Assembly: GCA_028692655.1 (NCBI GenBank)
Contig: JAQUWY010000015.1
Location: 1-42,022 of the forward strand
Direction: 5' to 3'
Length of the DNA: 42,022 nucleotides
Source of the DNA: Candidatus Omnitrophota bacterium
GTDB lineage: Bacteria; Omnitrophota; Gorgyraeia; Duberdicusellales; 4484-171
The notes under the pieces: model-generated
Seen by the model: the letters and a program-made list of their open reading frames with translations, nothing else
The model's database searches: none
What the model was told of the DNA's origin: nothing
Part shown: piece by piece, positions 15,936 through 22,735 of the stretch
Position numbering within the stretch: position 1 is the first letter of the stretch
Layout: the number at the start of each line of letters is the position of its first letter
Position numbers and translations under genes: made by a program

Positions 15936-16739
15936 TTAAATTAACTCATCAATCGCCTTGCGATAGCGCTCTTCTAATAAATTCAATCTCTTTTTATCAG
16001 CAGAATGAACACCTTCATAATAACTAAATTTATTTTTAAGCCAGAGAACTTCAAAAGCTAAAGCTTTCAATATCCCCTCCTGCGCCCGGGGGCCTAAAGC
16101 TTTGGGGCAGCCAAAACATACTTTTCGTGTTTCATAACGGTCAAGACAGCCCTGGGGCAGCGAACGGAAAAATTCTAATGAATCAGCTGATACTCCACCC
16201 CCAATAATGCACAATAAATTTTTCTTTTTTGCTTGCTCAACAATATTTGAAACAATATCGTTGACCTTGGAACTGTTAATATCGTCTTCTTTCAACCCTA
16301 AAGAAAAACATAAGTCTACCCGTTCAATTACTATGCCCTGCAAACCCGCAATCTCAGGCACAAGCAGCATCTCTTCTAAATTATCGCTTGCGTTACTGGT
16401 TTCTATATCACACACTATCTCGATATTTTTTTTCTCCTCGGGAGGGAAAACCTTGTCAACAGCCCTTAAATATTTGCTTAAAGCATAGGCAGATTCAACC
16501 ATAGGAGCAGCCAGGCAGTTCACCCCTACAATTCGTGCTTCAAGTATGTCTCGCATAGACTCACAGCCGCCTATCTTAAGGGTAAGGCCAAGGCCGGCGG
16601 TCATGGAAACTTCTTTAAGCCTCAAGAGCTCTTCAAGTTTTGTCCCTTCTGACTCAAATTCCGCGCGTACGCTTACCGCCGAATAGTTTTCTTTTAACTC
16701 TTTAAGCATATCAACCATTTGAAGCTCAAGCGAATTCAT
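15936..16739 (-). CDS. HpcH/HpaI aldolase-fold protein, copy 1
   Basis: 267 residues, a tandem paralogue of the following gene with the same spacing of key residues: K55 (LTLKIGGCESMRD), E113 (CDIETSNASDN) and D142 (VIERVDLCFSLGLK). The metal-site Glu and Asp are therefore conserved and the HpaI catalytic Arg and His are not. YETRKVCFGCPKALGPRA near residue 205 differs from the paralogue (ICFLMSQVKSSKA), the clearest sign that the two copies have diverged in function. It may act as a homo- or hetero-oligomer with its neighbour. It lies 12 bp after the ThDP enzyme gene with an AGGAGG site before the ATG, so it is expressed together with the CDP-sugar genes. Substrate unknown. Confidence 0.8.
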   Translation of the reverse strand: MNSLELQMVDMLKELKENYSAVSVRAEFESEGTKLEELLRLKEVSMTAGLGLTLKIGGCESMRDILEARIVGVNCLAAPMVESAYALSKYLRAVDKVFPPEEKKNIEIVCDIETSNASDNLEEMLLVPEIAGLQGIVIERVDLCFSLGLKEDDINSSKVNDIVSNIVEQAKKKNLLCIIGGGVSADSLEFFRSLPQGCLDRYETRKVCFGCPKALGPRAQEGILKALAFEVLWLKNKFSYYEGVHSADKKRLNLLEERYRKAIDELI

Positions 16740-16751
16740 CGAAGCCCTCCT

Positions 16752-18557
16752 CTATTCATTCAAGGTATCTATAATCATATTGCTCTTAAATTCTTTCCGC
16801 GGCAAAAACGGACTCATATCTTCAAGGGGTTTTGAAGCAAGCTTTCCGTCAGGCTTGCGCAAAGAAGCAAGCTTGGGACTGAATGTATAATCAGGCGTTA
16901 ATTTTACATTGCAAACAACCGGCCCTTTCTTTTTCAGTATACCCCTTATCGCCTCTTCCATTCTCCTGTGGGAATCGATTGCACAAGCAGGCAAACCGTA
17001 AGCTGAAGCGACTTTTGTTATATCCGGCAGGGTAATACCTGAATCGGAAGAACAACCTACGCGATGTCCATTAAAAAAAGCATCCTGAGTTTGCCTGATT
17101 GATACATAACCCTGGTTATCAAGAACGAAAAGTTTCATTTTCAGTTTGTGATGCGCGAGAGTTTGAAATTCCTGTATATTCATTTGGAGACTGCCGTCAC
17201 CGGCGATACATACAACATTTTTATCTTTATTGCCAAAGCAGGCGCCAAGAGCCGCCGGTAAATCATACCCCATAGAAGCACAGCCGGAATTCCAGAACAT
17301 CCTCTGTCCTTTTTTAACAATTCCAGCCTGAAATAATGTTACGCAAGCACTGCCATTTCCGGCAACTACTATACTTTCACTAGAAAGGCATTCAGTTAAT
17401 ATCTTTATAAAATAATAAGGATTTACTAGTTTATCAAGTTTTTTATACTCAGGTAAAACTACTGGATAAAGCTCTTTACGCTTCTGGCACCAACTGAGCC
17501 ACTGTTTCCAATCATTAGAAATTTCTTCGCTTAAATGTTTTTTGAATTCTTTTATGAACACTCCCGCGTCAGCACAAATTTTTAAATTCGGTTTTACGGT
17601 AGGCTTCTCTAACTCCGAGCAATCAATATCTACTACAGCTTTAAAAGCCGCTCTGGCAAAAGCCTTCCAGTTATAGCTTATCTGGCGAATATTATTTCTT
17701 GAACCTATAAACAGTGCTAAATCTGAATTTTGCAAACAGAAATTTCCTGCCCTATCCCCCGCAGTCCCGATTCTTCCAATAAACAAAGGATGTTTTGTAG
17801 GTATAAGGTCGAAGCCGTTAAAAGTTGTTACTACCGGAATATTCAAGGCCTCAACTAATTTTATAAAGCTATCCTGAGCGCCGGATAGACGGATTCCGCC
17901 TCCGGCGACAATTACCGGCCTTTGTGCCTTTTTGAAACGCTGAGACAGCTTACCGCATAATCTGGAAATGCTCAGGCTGCGATCAAGTTTATTATCAGAC
18001 GGCTGGTATTTTTTTATCCGGCCTCTTTTCATAACAGAAGCCTGAATATCCAAAGGTAGATCAAGCCATACCGGGCCGGGGCGCCCGCTTGTAGCCATAT
18101 AAATCGCTTTGCCAAGATGATAGACAATTTCCTCAGGTTTATCAACCGTAACCGCGTATTTTGTAACCGGCCTTACAATATCAATAATGTTTATTTCCTG
18201 ATCACCCAGCTGGCGTAACTTAGAATTTGGATAGAAGGCCGTGGTAGTTTCACGTTTTACCTGTCCGGAAAGATAAATGCAAGGTATTGAATCAAGCCAC
18301 TGCCCGATTACTCCGGTAAGAGCATTCGTTCCTCCGGGCCCGCTGGTAACAAGTACGGCAGCCGGCCGTCCACAAGCCCTAAAATACCCTTCGGCCGCAA
18401 TCGCTGAAGCCTGCTCATGGTGATTGCAGATATATTTAAGCTTTGAATTACGCCCTAAAGAATCAACCAGGTGCATGGCCGCACCTCCTGAAACCATAAA
18501 AACATGGGTTATCCCTGCATCCGCAAGATAATCAAATATATAATCACTTACTTTCAT
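16752..18557 (-). CDS. ThDP-dependent acetolactate synthase-like enzyme (YerE-like candidate)
   Basis: 601 residues with the three-domain ThDP architecture. The N-terminal PYR domain carries the catalytic Glu (E48, ICNHHEQASAIAAEGYFRA). The central domain contains RPVIVAGGGIRLSG. The C-terminal PP domain has GDG (453-455) and VLDNQGY (478-484), which form the Mg-ThDP motif. It resembles acetohydroxyacid synthases but sits among CDP-dideoxysugar genes. In Yersinia, the related YerE uses ThDP and pyruvate to add a two-carbon unit to C4 of CDP-3,6-dideoxy-4-keto-glucose. By context this is the best functional guess; whether pyruvate is the donor is inference. Neighbours: 6 bp after the SDR gene, 12 bp before the first HpcH/HpaI gene. 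A biosynthetic acetolactate synthase is unlikely, as no ilvN or ilvC is nearby. Confidence 0.82.
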   Translation of the reverse strand: MKVSDYIFDYLADAGITHVFMVSGGAAMHLVDSLGRNSKLKYICNHHEQASAIAAEGYFRACGRPAAVLVTSGPGGTNALTGVIGQWLDSIPCIYLSGQVKRETTTAFYPNSKLRQLGDQEINIIDIVRPVTKYAVTVDKPEEIVYHLGKAIYMATSGRPGPVWLDLPLDIQASVMKRGRIKKYQPSDNKLDRSLSISRLCGKLSQRFKKAQRPVIVAGGGIRLSGAQDSFIKLVEALNIPVVTTFNGFDLIPTKHPLFIGRIGTAGDRAGNFCLQNSDLALFIGSRNNIRQISYNWKAFARAAFKAVVDIDCSELEKPTVKPNLKICADAGVFIKEFKKHLSEEISNDWKQWLSWCQKRKELYPVVLPEYKKLDKLVNPYYFIKILTECLSSESIVVAGNGSACVTLFQAGIVKKGQRMFWNSGCASMGYDLPAALGACFGNKDKNVVCIAGDGSLQMNIQEFQTLAHHKLKMKLFVLDNQGYVSIRQTQDAFFNGHRVGCSSDSGITLPDITKVASAYGLPACAIDSHRRMEEAIRGILKKKGPVVCNVKLTPDYTFSPKLASLRKPDGKLASKPLEDMSPFLPRKEFKSNMIIDTLNE

Positions 18558-18563
18558 AATTAA

Positions 18564-19460
18564 TCAAGGGTCATACAAAAGCAAATCCTTATCAATAATA
18601 TCCTTGTTCGCCACGTACCAGTGATATAATTCTTCCAATGCTTTATCAAAAGGCGTAAATTTAAAATTTTTCAGTTCCTGATTTAGACGGGAATTATCTG
18701 CAGTATACTCCTTACCCATCCCTTCATTACGGATAATGATGTCAACATTTGCGCCTGAAATACTTTTGATTTTATTGGCAATCGTTAAAAGGTCTATACT
18801 TTCCTTTGGAACTGCATTATAAATTTTGCGGCTTGCGGCATTCTCGATAAAATATTTAACGATGCCGCATAAATCATTCATATAGAGATAAGAAAAAACT
18901 CTATTTTGTTTGATAGTTACGGGAAGGCCAAAAATTGCTTTACAGATAGCATTGGAAATAAAACGAATTTGATAATCCTCATACTTTCCAAAAACTCCAA
19001 AACATCTTAAATTTACGATATTCTCGGCGCCTTCTATGTATTTTGAGCAAATATATTTGGAAAATCCGTTCTCATCATCCGGAATGCGGTTATCAAAATC
19101 TTCTTCTTTGACTCTGTGTATAGGTAAATTCATTCCGTATTCTGCGCCTGAGCCTAAGAAAATCATCTTTGAGAAATAGGCCTTATTTTTCACGATATTA
19201 AAAAACATTTTTAAATTTTTAATAGCTACATCCCGGGGGCCCTTTATTTTACGGTGGGAAGGCGTAGCCGCTGAGTGAATAATAATATTTATCCCGTTAT
19301 CCTTTATATATTCTTTTACTTTAGCTTCATTTAAAAGTTCAAGTTCATTGTGTTCCGGCGCAAAAACATCAAACTTAGCGTTTAAAGATTCAAACAAATT
19401 TTTGCCGATAAAGCCTCTTTTTCCGGTTAAGAGTATTTTCTTGCTGCTTGAGCCACTCAT
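18564..19460 (-). CDS. NAD-dependent epimerase/dehydratase (SDR) family protein
   Basis: 298 residues of an extended SDR. The Rossmann motif is LLTGKRGFIGKNL (G13, G16, G19), IHSAATPSH marks the substrate strand, and Y136-I-C-S-K140 is the catalytic YxxxK, with FLGSGAEYGM as the Ser/Thr-bearing strand. The Gly-Ala in GSGAEYG suggests an atypical third catalytic residue. Members epimerise, reduce or dehydrate nucleotide sugars. Next to a YerE-like ThDP enzyme, the parallel is YerF, which reduces the acetyl branch to hydroxyethyl; this is inference from position. The start overlaps the upstream hydrolase stop by 4 bp. Confidence 0.85.
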   Translation of the reverse strand: MSGSSSKKILLTGKRGFIGKNLFESLNAKFDVFAPEHNELELLNEAKVKEYIKDNGINIIIHSAATPSHRKIKGPRDVAIKNLKMFFNIVKNKAYFSKMIFLGSGAEYGMNLPIHRVKEEDFDNRIPDDENGFSKYICSKYIEGAENIVNLRCFGVFGKYEDYQIRFISNAICKAIFGLPVTIKQNRVFSYLYMNDLCGIVKYFIENAASRKIYNAVPKESIDLLTIANKIKSISGANVDIIIRNEGMGKEYTADNSRLNQELKNFKFTPFDKALEELYHWYVANKDIIDKDLLLYDP

Positions 19461-20197
19461 AGTTTTATCACCTTATTATCAAAAGCTATGGAAGTTTTCT
19501 TAAATATGTTCTTAGCCTGACGGCCGGCAGATAAGCGATTTTTACGGGTTGGATAAATATAAGGGTTAAAATGCATCAAAACCATTCTTTTGACTTTAGA
19601 TTTCTTAGCTACCAAAGCAGCTTCTCTGGGATTAAGATGAGGCCATTCTTTATTTGAGCTGTGACCAGCGTCAGAACACTCAGTAATAAATAAATCCGAG
19701 CCTGCGGCTAAATGATATAAATTCGGACAAACTCCCGTATCTGAGCCGTAGGCGATTATTTTACCTTCTAAAATAAATCTAAAACCATAGCAGGTACAAG
19801 AATGCTTAAGCTTCTTGAATTCTAAGCTGAAGCTAAATTTGCTTGACTTAGACAGCTCTTTAAGCCTTATACTTGTCTTTAATCTATCCAACGAAACTGT
19901 ATAAGGACTTGTTATCACCCTGGTTAGAAGCTTTTTAATCCCTGGGGCACAATATAAATCTATGCCCTGAGAAAACTTGAATTTTGCTAAAGTATGCAAC
20001 CCTATTATATGATCAAGATGAATATGGCTTAAGAAAAGATAAATCGGCTTTTTACTTCTTATATACTTATCGAGTTTGTAGATGCCTCCTCCGGCATCCA
20101 ATACTATAAACTCATTCTTAGTTTCAATGAGTATACACGTAGTGTTGCCGCTACCAGTATCATACCAGCCGTTTGTTCCGAGAAAAATAATTTTCAT
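19457..20197 (-). CDS. Metallo-beta-lactamase-fold hydrolase (RNase Z/phosphodiesterase-like)
   Basis: 246 residues. The N-terminal IIFLGTNGWYDTGSGNTTC matches the RNase Z-like start. Metal ligands are H58-x-H60-x-D62-H63 (LSHIHLDHIIGLH), a His near 132 (LKHSC), Asp in AYGSDTGVC (~150) and the C-terminal His in VLMHFNP (~217). Such proteins hydrolyse RNA, cyclic nucleotides or phosphodiesters. The gene is the first of the MBL-SDR-ThDP unit, overlapping the SDR gene by 4 bp and following a 365-bp intergenic region. A house-keeping RNase Z is possible, but its embedding in a CDP-sugar operon favours a role on a sugar or nucleotide intermediate. I cannot name its substrate. Confidence 0.82.
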   Translation of the reverse strand: MKIIFLGTNGWYDTGSGNTTCILIETKNEFIVLDAGGGIYKLDKYIRSKKPIYLFLSHIHLDHIIGLHTLAKFKFSQGIDLYCAPGIKKLLTRVITSPYTVSLDRLKTSIRLKELSKSSKFSFSLEFKKLKHSCTCYGFRFILEGKIIAYGSDTGVCPNLYHLAAGSDLFITECSDAGHSSNKEWPHLNPREAALVAKKSKVKRMVLMHFNPYIYPTRKNRLSAGRQAKNIFKKTSIAFDNKVIKL

Positions 20198-20562
20198 AAT
20201 AACCCAGGTAAAATAACGTAAAAAGGTTATCTCAAATCAAGCCGTTGGGACTTATCGTAATAAGCTATAAGTCTTAAGCTCTTTATGTATTATTCGAAAG
20301 TTATGTTTACAGTCTACTCTATAGCCGTATCATTCATCGTTGAAGGGTTGCGCCTGCCTACCGGTAGGCAGGCAGCTCGAAACGGCTGTCGTTGAACGTC
20401 AACCATCTCTATTCATAAGATTTTATTAACGCAGCCGGCAAACGAATAATGATACGAGTTACGCAACTGTATACCATTCATCTTTACACAAAATATGTAA
20501 ACACATCTCTACAATTTTACACTTTAATTTAAAAGCTTATAGCTTATGGCTTACAGCTCTTC
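20198..20562. other. 365-bp intergenic region with hairpins and repeats
   Basis: No coding region is seen. It contains a perfect 22-bp palindrome (20352-20373), an inverted pair CGTATCATT (20326-20334) and AATGATACG (20448-20456), and a small dyad TTTACA-N7-TGTAAA (20483-20501). Both edges carry variants of AAGCTATAAG and AAGCTTATAGC. It separates rfbG from the MBL-SDR-ThDP unit and could hold a terminator or promoter, but I see no hairpin followed by a T run and no strong -35/-10 pair. Confidence 0.55.
20352..20373. repeat. Perfect 22-bp palindrome
   Basis: The core CCTGCCTACCGGTAGGCAGG is its own reverse complement, and one more G-C pair flanks it. It can form an 11-bp, loopless cruciform-like hairpin of high GC in an AT-rich gap. 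The form resembles multi-copy intergenic palindromes of some candidate phyla, which I cannot test here. Confidence 0.85.
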
Positions 20563-21579
20563 TTAGCCTTTACCTTTACCTTTACCTTTACCTCTACCTT
20601 TGCCTGTACCTAGTATCTCTACATACCAATCAAAAGTCTTCCTAAGCCCCTCTTCCAGGCTATGTCCGGGTTTCCAGCCAAGTATTTTTCGTGCTTTACG
20701 TGATGATAGGTATTGATGCTTGATCTCGTATTTTGCTTTTTTGAGGATTTTATAATTAGCCTTTTTACCGCAGATTTTATAAATAATCTTTACCAAATCA
20801 ATGACAGAAACAGGGTTTTCATCACTAAAATTAAACGCCTCGCCATAAAGCTTAAGCTTATGCATCTTCTCAGCCAAAAGAATATACCCTTTTACGACAT
20901 CATCAACATAGATATAGTCCCGGGTAAATTTTCCATCACTTCTGACCATTAAAGTTCTGTTGTTAATCATCGACCTCATAGCATCCGGGATTATACGAGA
21001 AAAATTGAAGTCACCGGGGCCGAAAATATTACCGCACCGAGTTACAGCTGCCGGAACTCTATAACTATGATAATAAGTGTGGGCGATAAGGTCAGCACAG
21101 CTTTTAGAAACATCGTAGGGATGGATACCAGATAAACGGGTATCTTCTTTATAGGGTAGGCTCTTGCAGCTTCCATAAGCTTTATCGCTTGAAGCAATAA
21201 CAATACCTTTAACGCAAGAATTAAGCCGGGCAGATTCTAAAATATTCCAGGTGCCTTTGATGTTTGTAGAAAAGCCTTTAAGGGGATTTTTGAGGCAATC
21301 CTCCACTAACGCTTCGGCAGCCAGATGGAAAATAATTTCTATTTTATGCTTCTTGATGATTTCGTTAATCAGCGAAAGATTTTCAACACTGCCCCTAAAA
21401 ATTTCCATACGAGAGAAATCATTGCGTGATAAAATCGTTTTTTTTCGGCCAGTCACAATATCTAACCCGCAAACATTCACCTCAGATTCCAGCAAAGTTT
21501 TAGTAAGGTTTGAGCCCAGGAATCCCTCGTAACCGGTGATAAAAACTTTTTTGCCTTTCCAAAAAATTTTGCTCATCAT
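20563..21579 (-). CDS. rfbG: CDP-glucose 4,6-dehydratase
   Basis: 338 residues of an extended SDR: FITGYEGFLGSNL (Rossmann Gly motif), FHLAAEALV, ASSDKAYGSCKSL (~129-141), the catalytic YDVSK (~153-157) and TRCGNIFGPGDFNFSRIIPD, all matching CDP-glucose 4,6-dehydratase. It converts CDP-glucose to CDP-4-keto-6-deoxyglucose with NAD as bound cofactor. The gene follows rfbF by 52 bp and produces the substrate of RfbH. The C-terminus is odd: it ends GTGKGRGKGKGKGKG, encoded by a hexanucleotide repeat that looks like a recent 3' extension. The start has two ATGs in a row (MMSK) and no Shine-Dalgarno site. A dTDP- or GDP-sugar dehydratase is unlikely given the RfbF partner. Confidence 0.9.
   Translation of the reverse strand: MMSKIFWKGKKVFITGYEGFLGSNLTKTLLESEVNVCGLDIVTGRKKTILSRNDFSRMEIFRGSVENLSLINEIIKKHKIEIIFHLAAEALVEDCLKNPLKGFSTNIKGTWNILESARLNSCVKGIVIASSDKAYGSCKSLPYKEDTRLSGIHPYDVSKSCADLIAHTYYHSYRVPAAVTRCGNIFGPGDFNFSRIIPDAMRSMINNRTLMVRSDGKFTRDYIYVDDVVKGYILLAEKMHKLKLYGEAFNFSDENPVSVIDLVKIIYKICGKKANYKILKKAKYEIKHQYLSSRKARKILGWKPGHSLEEGLRKTFDWYVEILGTGKGRGKGKGKGKG
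20567..20610. repeat. Hexanucleotide repeat at the 3' end of rfbG
   Basis: On the plus strand CCTTTA occurs four times perfectly (20567-20590), followed by three degenerate copies (CCTCTA, CCTTTG, CCTGTA). It encodes a Gly-Lys tail. Six-base units keep the frame if copy number changes. Confidence 0.85.
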
Positions 21580-21586
21580 AATTAAC

Positions 21587-21630
21587 AGCTAATTAGTGGT
21601 AATTTGTCTCAAATTCGTGATAATTCGCGC
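21587..21630. repeat. Degenerate ~10-bp tandem repeat between rfbF and rfbG
   Basis: The 52-bp gap contains successive units AATTAGTGGT, AATTTGTCTC, AAATTCGTGA and TAATTCGCGC (21591-21630). All share an AATT core at a spacing near one helical turn. No ORF or clear ribosome-binding site is present. Role unknown. Confidence 0.45.
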
Positions 21631-21631
21631 C

Positions 21632-22408
21632 TTACCAGACCTTCCAGGGAGGATTGCTACTATTCCATAACTTAGTAAGTAATTCAAGCTCACGGTAGGT
21701 ATCCACGCACTGCCAAAACCCTTCGTGCGGATAAACCATAAGCTCGCCGCAAGACGCCAACTTTTCCATAGGCTCATGTTCAAGCCAGCAGTCTTCACCA
21801 TCTTCTAAATAGTCCAAGAAATTCTTTTTAAAAATAAAGAATCCTCCATTGATCATGCCGTCTCTAACCTGAGGTTTTTCGTTAAATTTTACAACCAACC
21901 CATCTTTGGCGGCAATTTCACCGAAACGAGAAGATGGATGGACTCCAGTAATAGTGCCTGCTTTTTTATGGGCTTTATGAAAACTAACCAGTTTTCCTAT
22001 ATCAATATTGGCAACGCCATCGCCATAGGTAAGCATAAATAAATCACTATCTATATATCTGGCTGCTTTCCTGAGCCTTGAGCCGGTTAAAGCTTCTTCT
22101 CCGGTATCCACGAGAGTAACTTTCCAATCTTTTTCTGTGTGATTACTATGGAATTTTATATTGTTGTGGTTGCCAAGCTGTATCGTAAAATCATTATTCA
22201 TAGCCTCATAATTCAAAAAATATTCTTTAATCATATTACCTTTATAGCCCAAGCAAAGCACAAAATCATTAAACCCGTAGTGGGCGTATATTTTCATTAT
22301 ATGCCAAAGAATAGGTTTTGAGCCAATTTCAACCAGCGGTTTAGGCTTAAATTCAGTTTCTTCTTTCAGGCGAGTCCCTCTGCCGCCGCATAGAATAACT
22401 ACTTTCAT
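21632..22408 (-). CDS. rfbF: Glucose-1-phosphate cytidylyltransferase
   Basis: 258 residues from the ATG at 22408. This start is chosen over a GTG at 22435 because it gives the canonical MKVVILCGGRGTRLKEE and follows GAGGAGGAGG. Nucleotidyltransferase motifs: the GGRGTRLKEETEFKPKP loop, LVEIGSKPILWHIM, TYGDGVANIDI (metal Asp) and GVHPSSRFGEI. The ending FWQCVDTYRELELLTKLW is typical of the family, as is the total length. It makes CDP-glucose from CTP and glucose-1-phosphate, the first step toward CDP-3,6-dideoxy sugars. It is followed by rfbG. A structured 327-bp leader precedes it. Confidence 0.94.
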   Translation of the reverse strand: MKVVILCGGRGTRLKEETEFKPKPLVEIGSKPILWHIMKIYAHYGFNDFVLCLGYKGNMIKEYFLNYEAMNNDFTIQLGNHNNIKFHSNHTEKDWKVTLVDTGEEALTGSRLRKAARYIDSDLFMLTYGDGVANIDIGKLVSFHKAHKKAGTITGVHPSSRFGEIAAKDGLVVKFNEKPQVRDGMINGGFFIFKKNFLDYLEDGEDCWLEHEPMEKLASCGELMVYPHEGFWQCVDTYRELELLTKLWNSSNPPWKVW

Positions 22409-22735
22409 TATCCTCCTCCTCAATGAGCCCGGCACTAAAATGCCGAGGCGAATTGATCCCGAAGCGCTTCGGTTAAATTTCGAAGAAACTTAACCGATAT
22501 GTAGGCGCAAGGGATAGATTACTTATCTATTAAAAACAACTTTCCCACTATTCAACGATAACCCGCTATAAATAATATATAATAAAAGGCTGTTTTATTT
22601 TAATATCATTTGTCCTAATATGCAACGCTTTTATAATGCTGGCGAGAATACTGTGAAAAGCTATATTTTTAAATGAAATTATGCGATTATGGTAATTAGA
22701 TAACGGTAGGCGGCTTATTAGAAGGGCTATTTGTG
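22409..22735 (-). promoter_or_regulatory. 327-bp leader of rfbF with competing hairpins
   Basis: There is no gene here. In transcript order, a stem CGGTTAA (22496-22490) pairs with TTAACCG (22476-22470). The palindrome CCGAAGCGCTTCGG (22472-22459) overlaps that second arm, so the two structures exclude each other. A third hairpin, CGGCA-N6-TGCCG (22445-22430), ends 9 bp before the GAGGAGGAGG site. A weak promoter candidate is TTGCAT with TAAAAT 17 bp later, around 22627-22599. The layout is compatible with attenuation or a protein-binding leader, but it matches no riboswitch I know. Confidence 0.4.

Noticed and set aside
20198-20562. tRNA, small RNA gene or CRISPR array in the large intergenic gaps
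   Set aside because: No cloverleaf, T-arm consensus or regularly spaced repeats with spacers are seen. The palindrome is single and the other repeats are short and degenerate.
22609-22637. Plus-strand promoter TTGTCC-N16-TATAAT
   Set aside because: No plus-strand gene follows; in AT-rich DNA such matches are expected by chance.
22695-22715. AACGGTAGGCGG resembling an ops/JUMPstart antitermination element
   Set aside because: It is on the plus strand, while all genes run on the minus strand, and it matches the ops core only in part.
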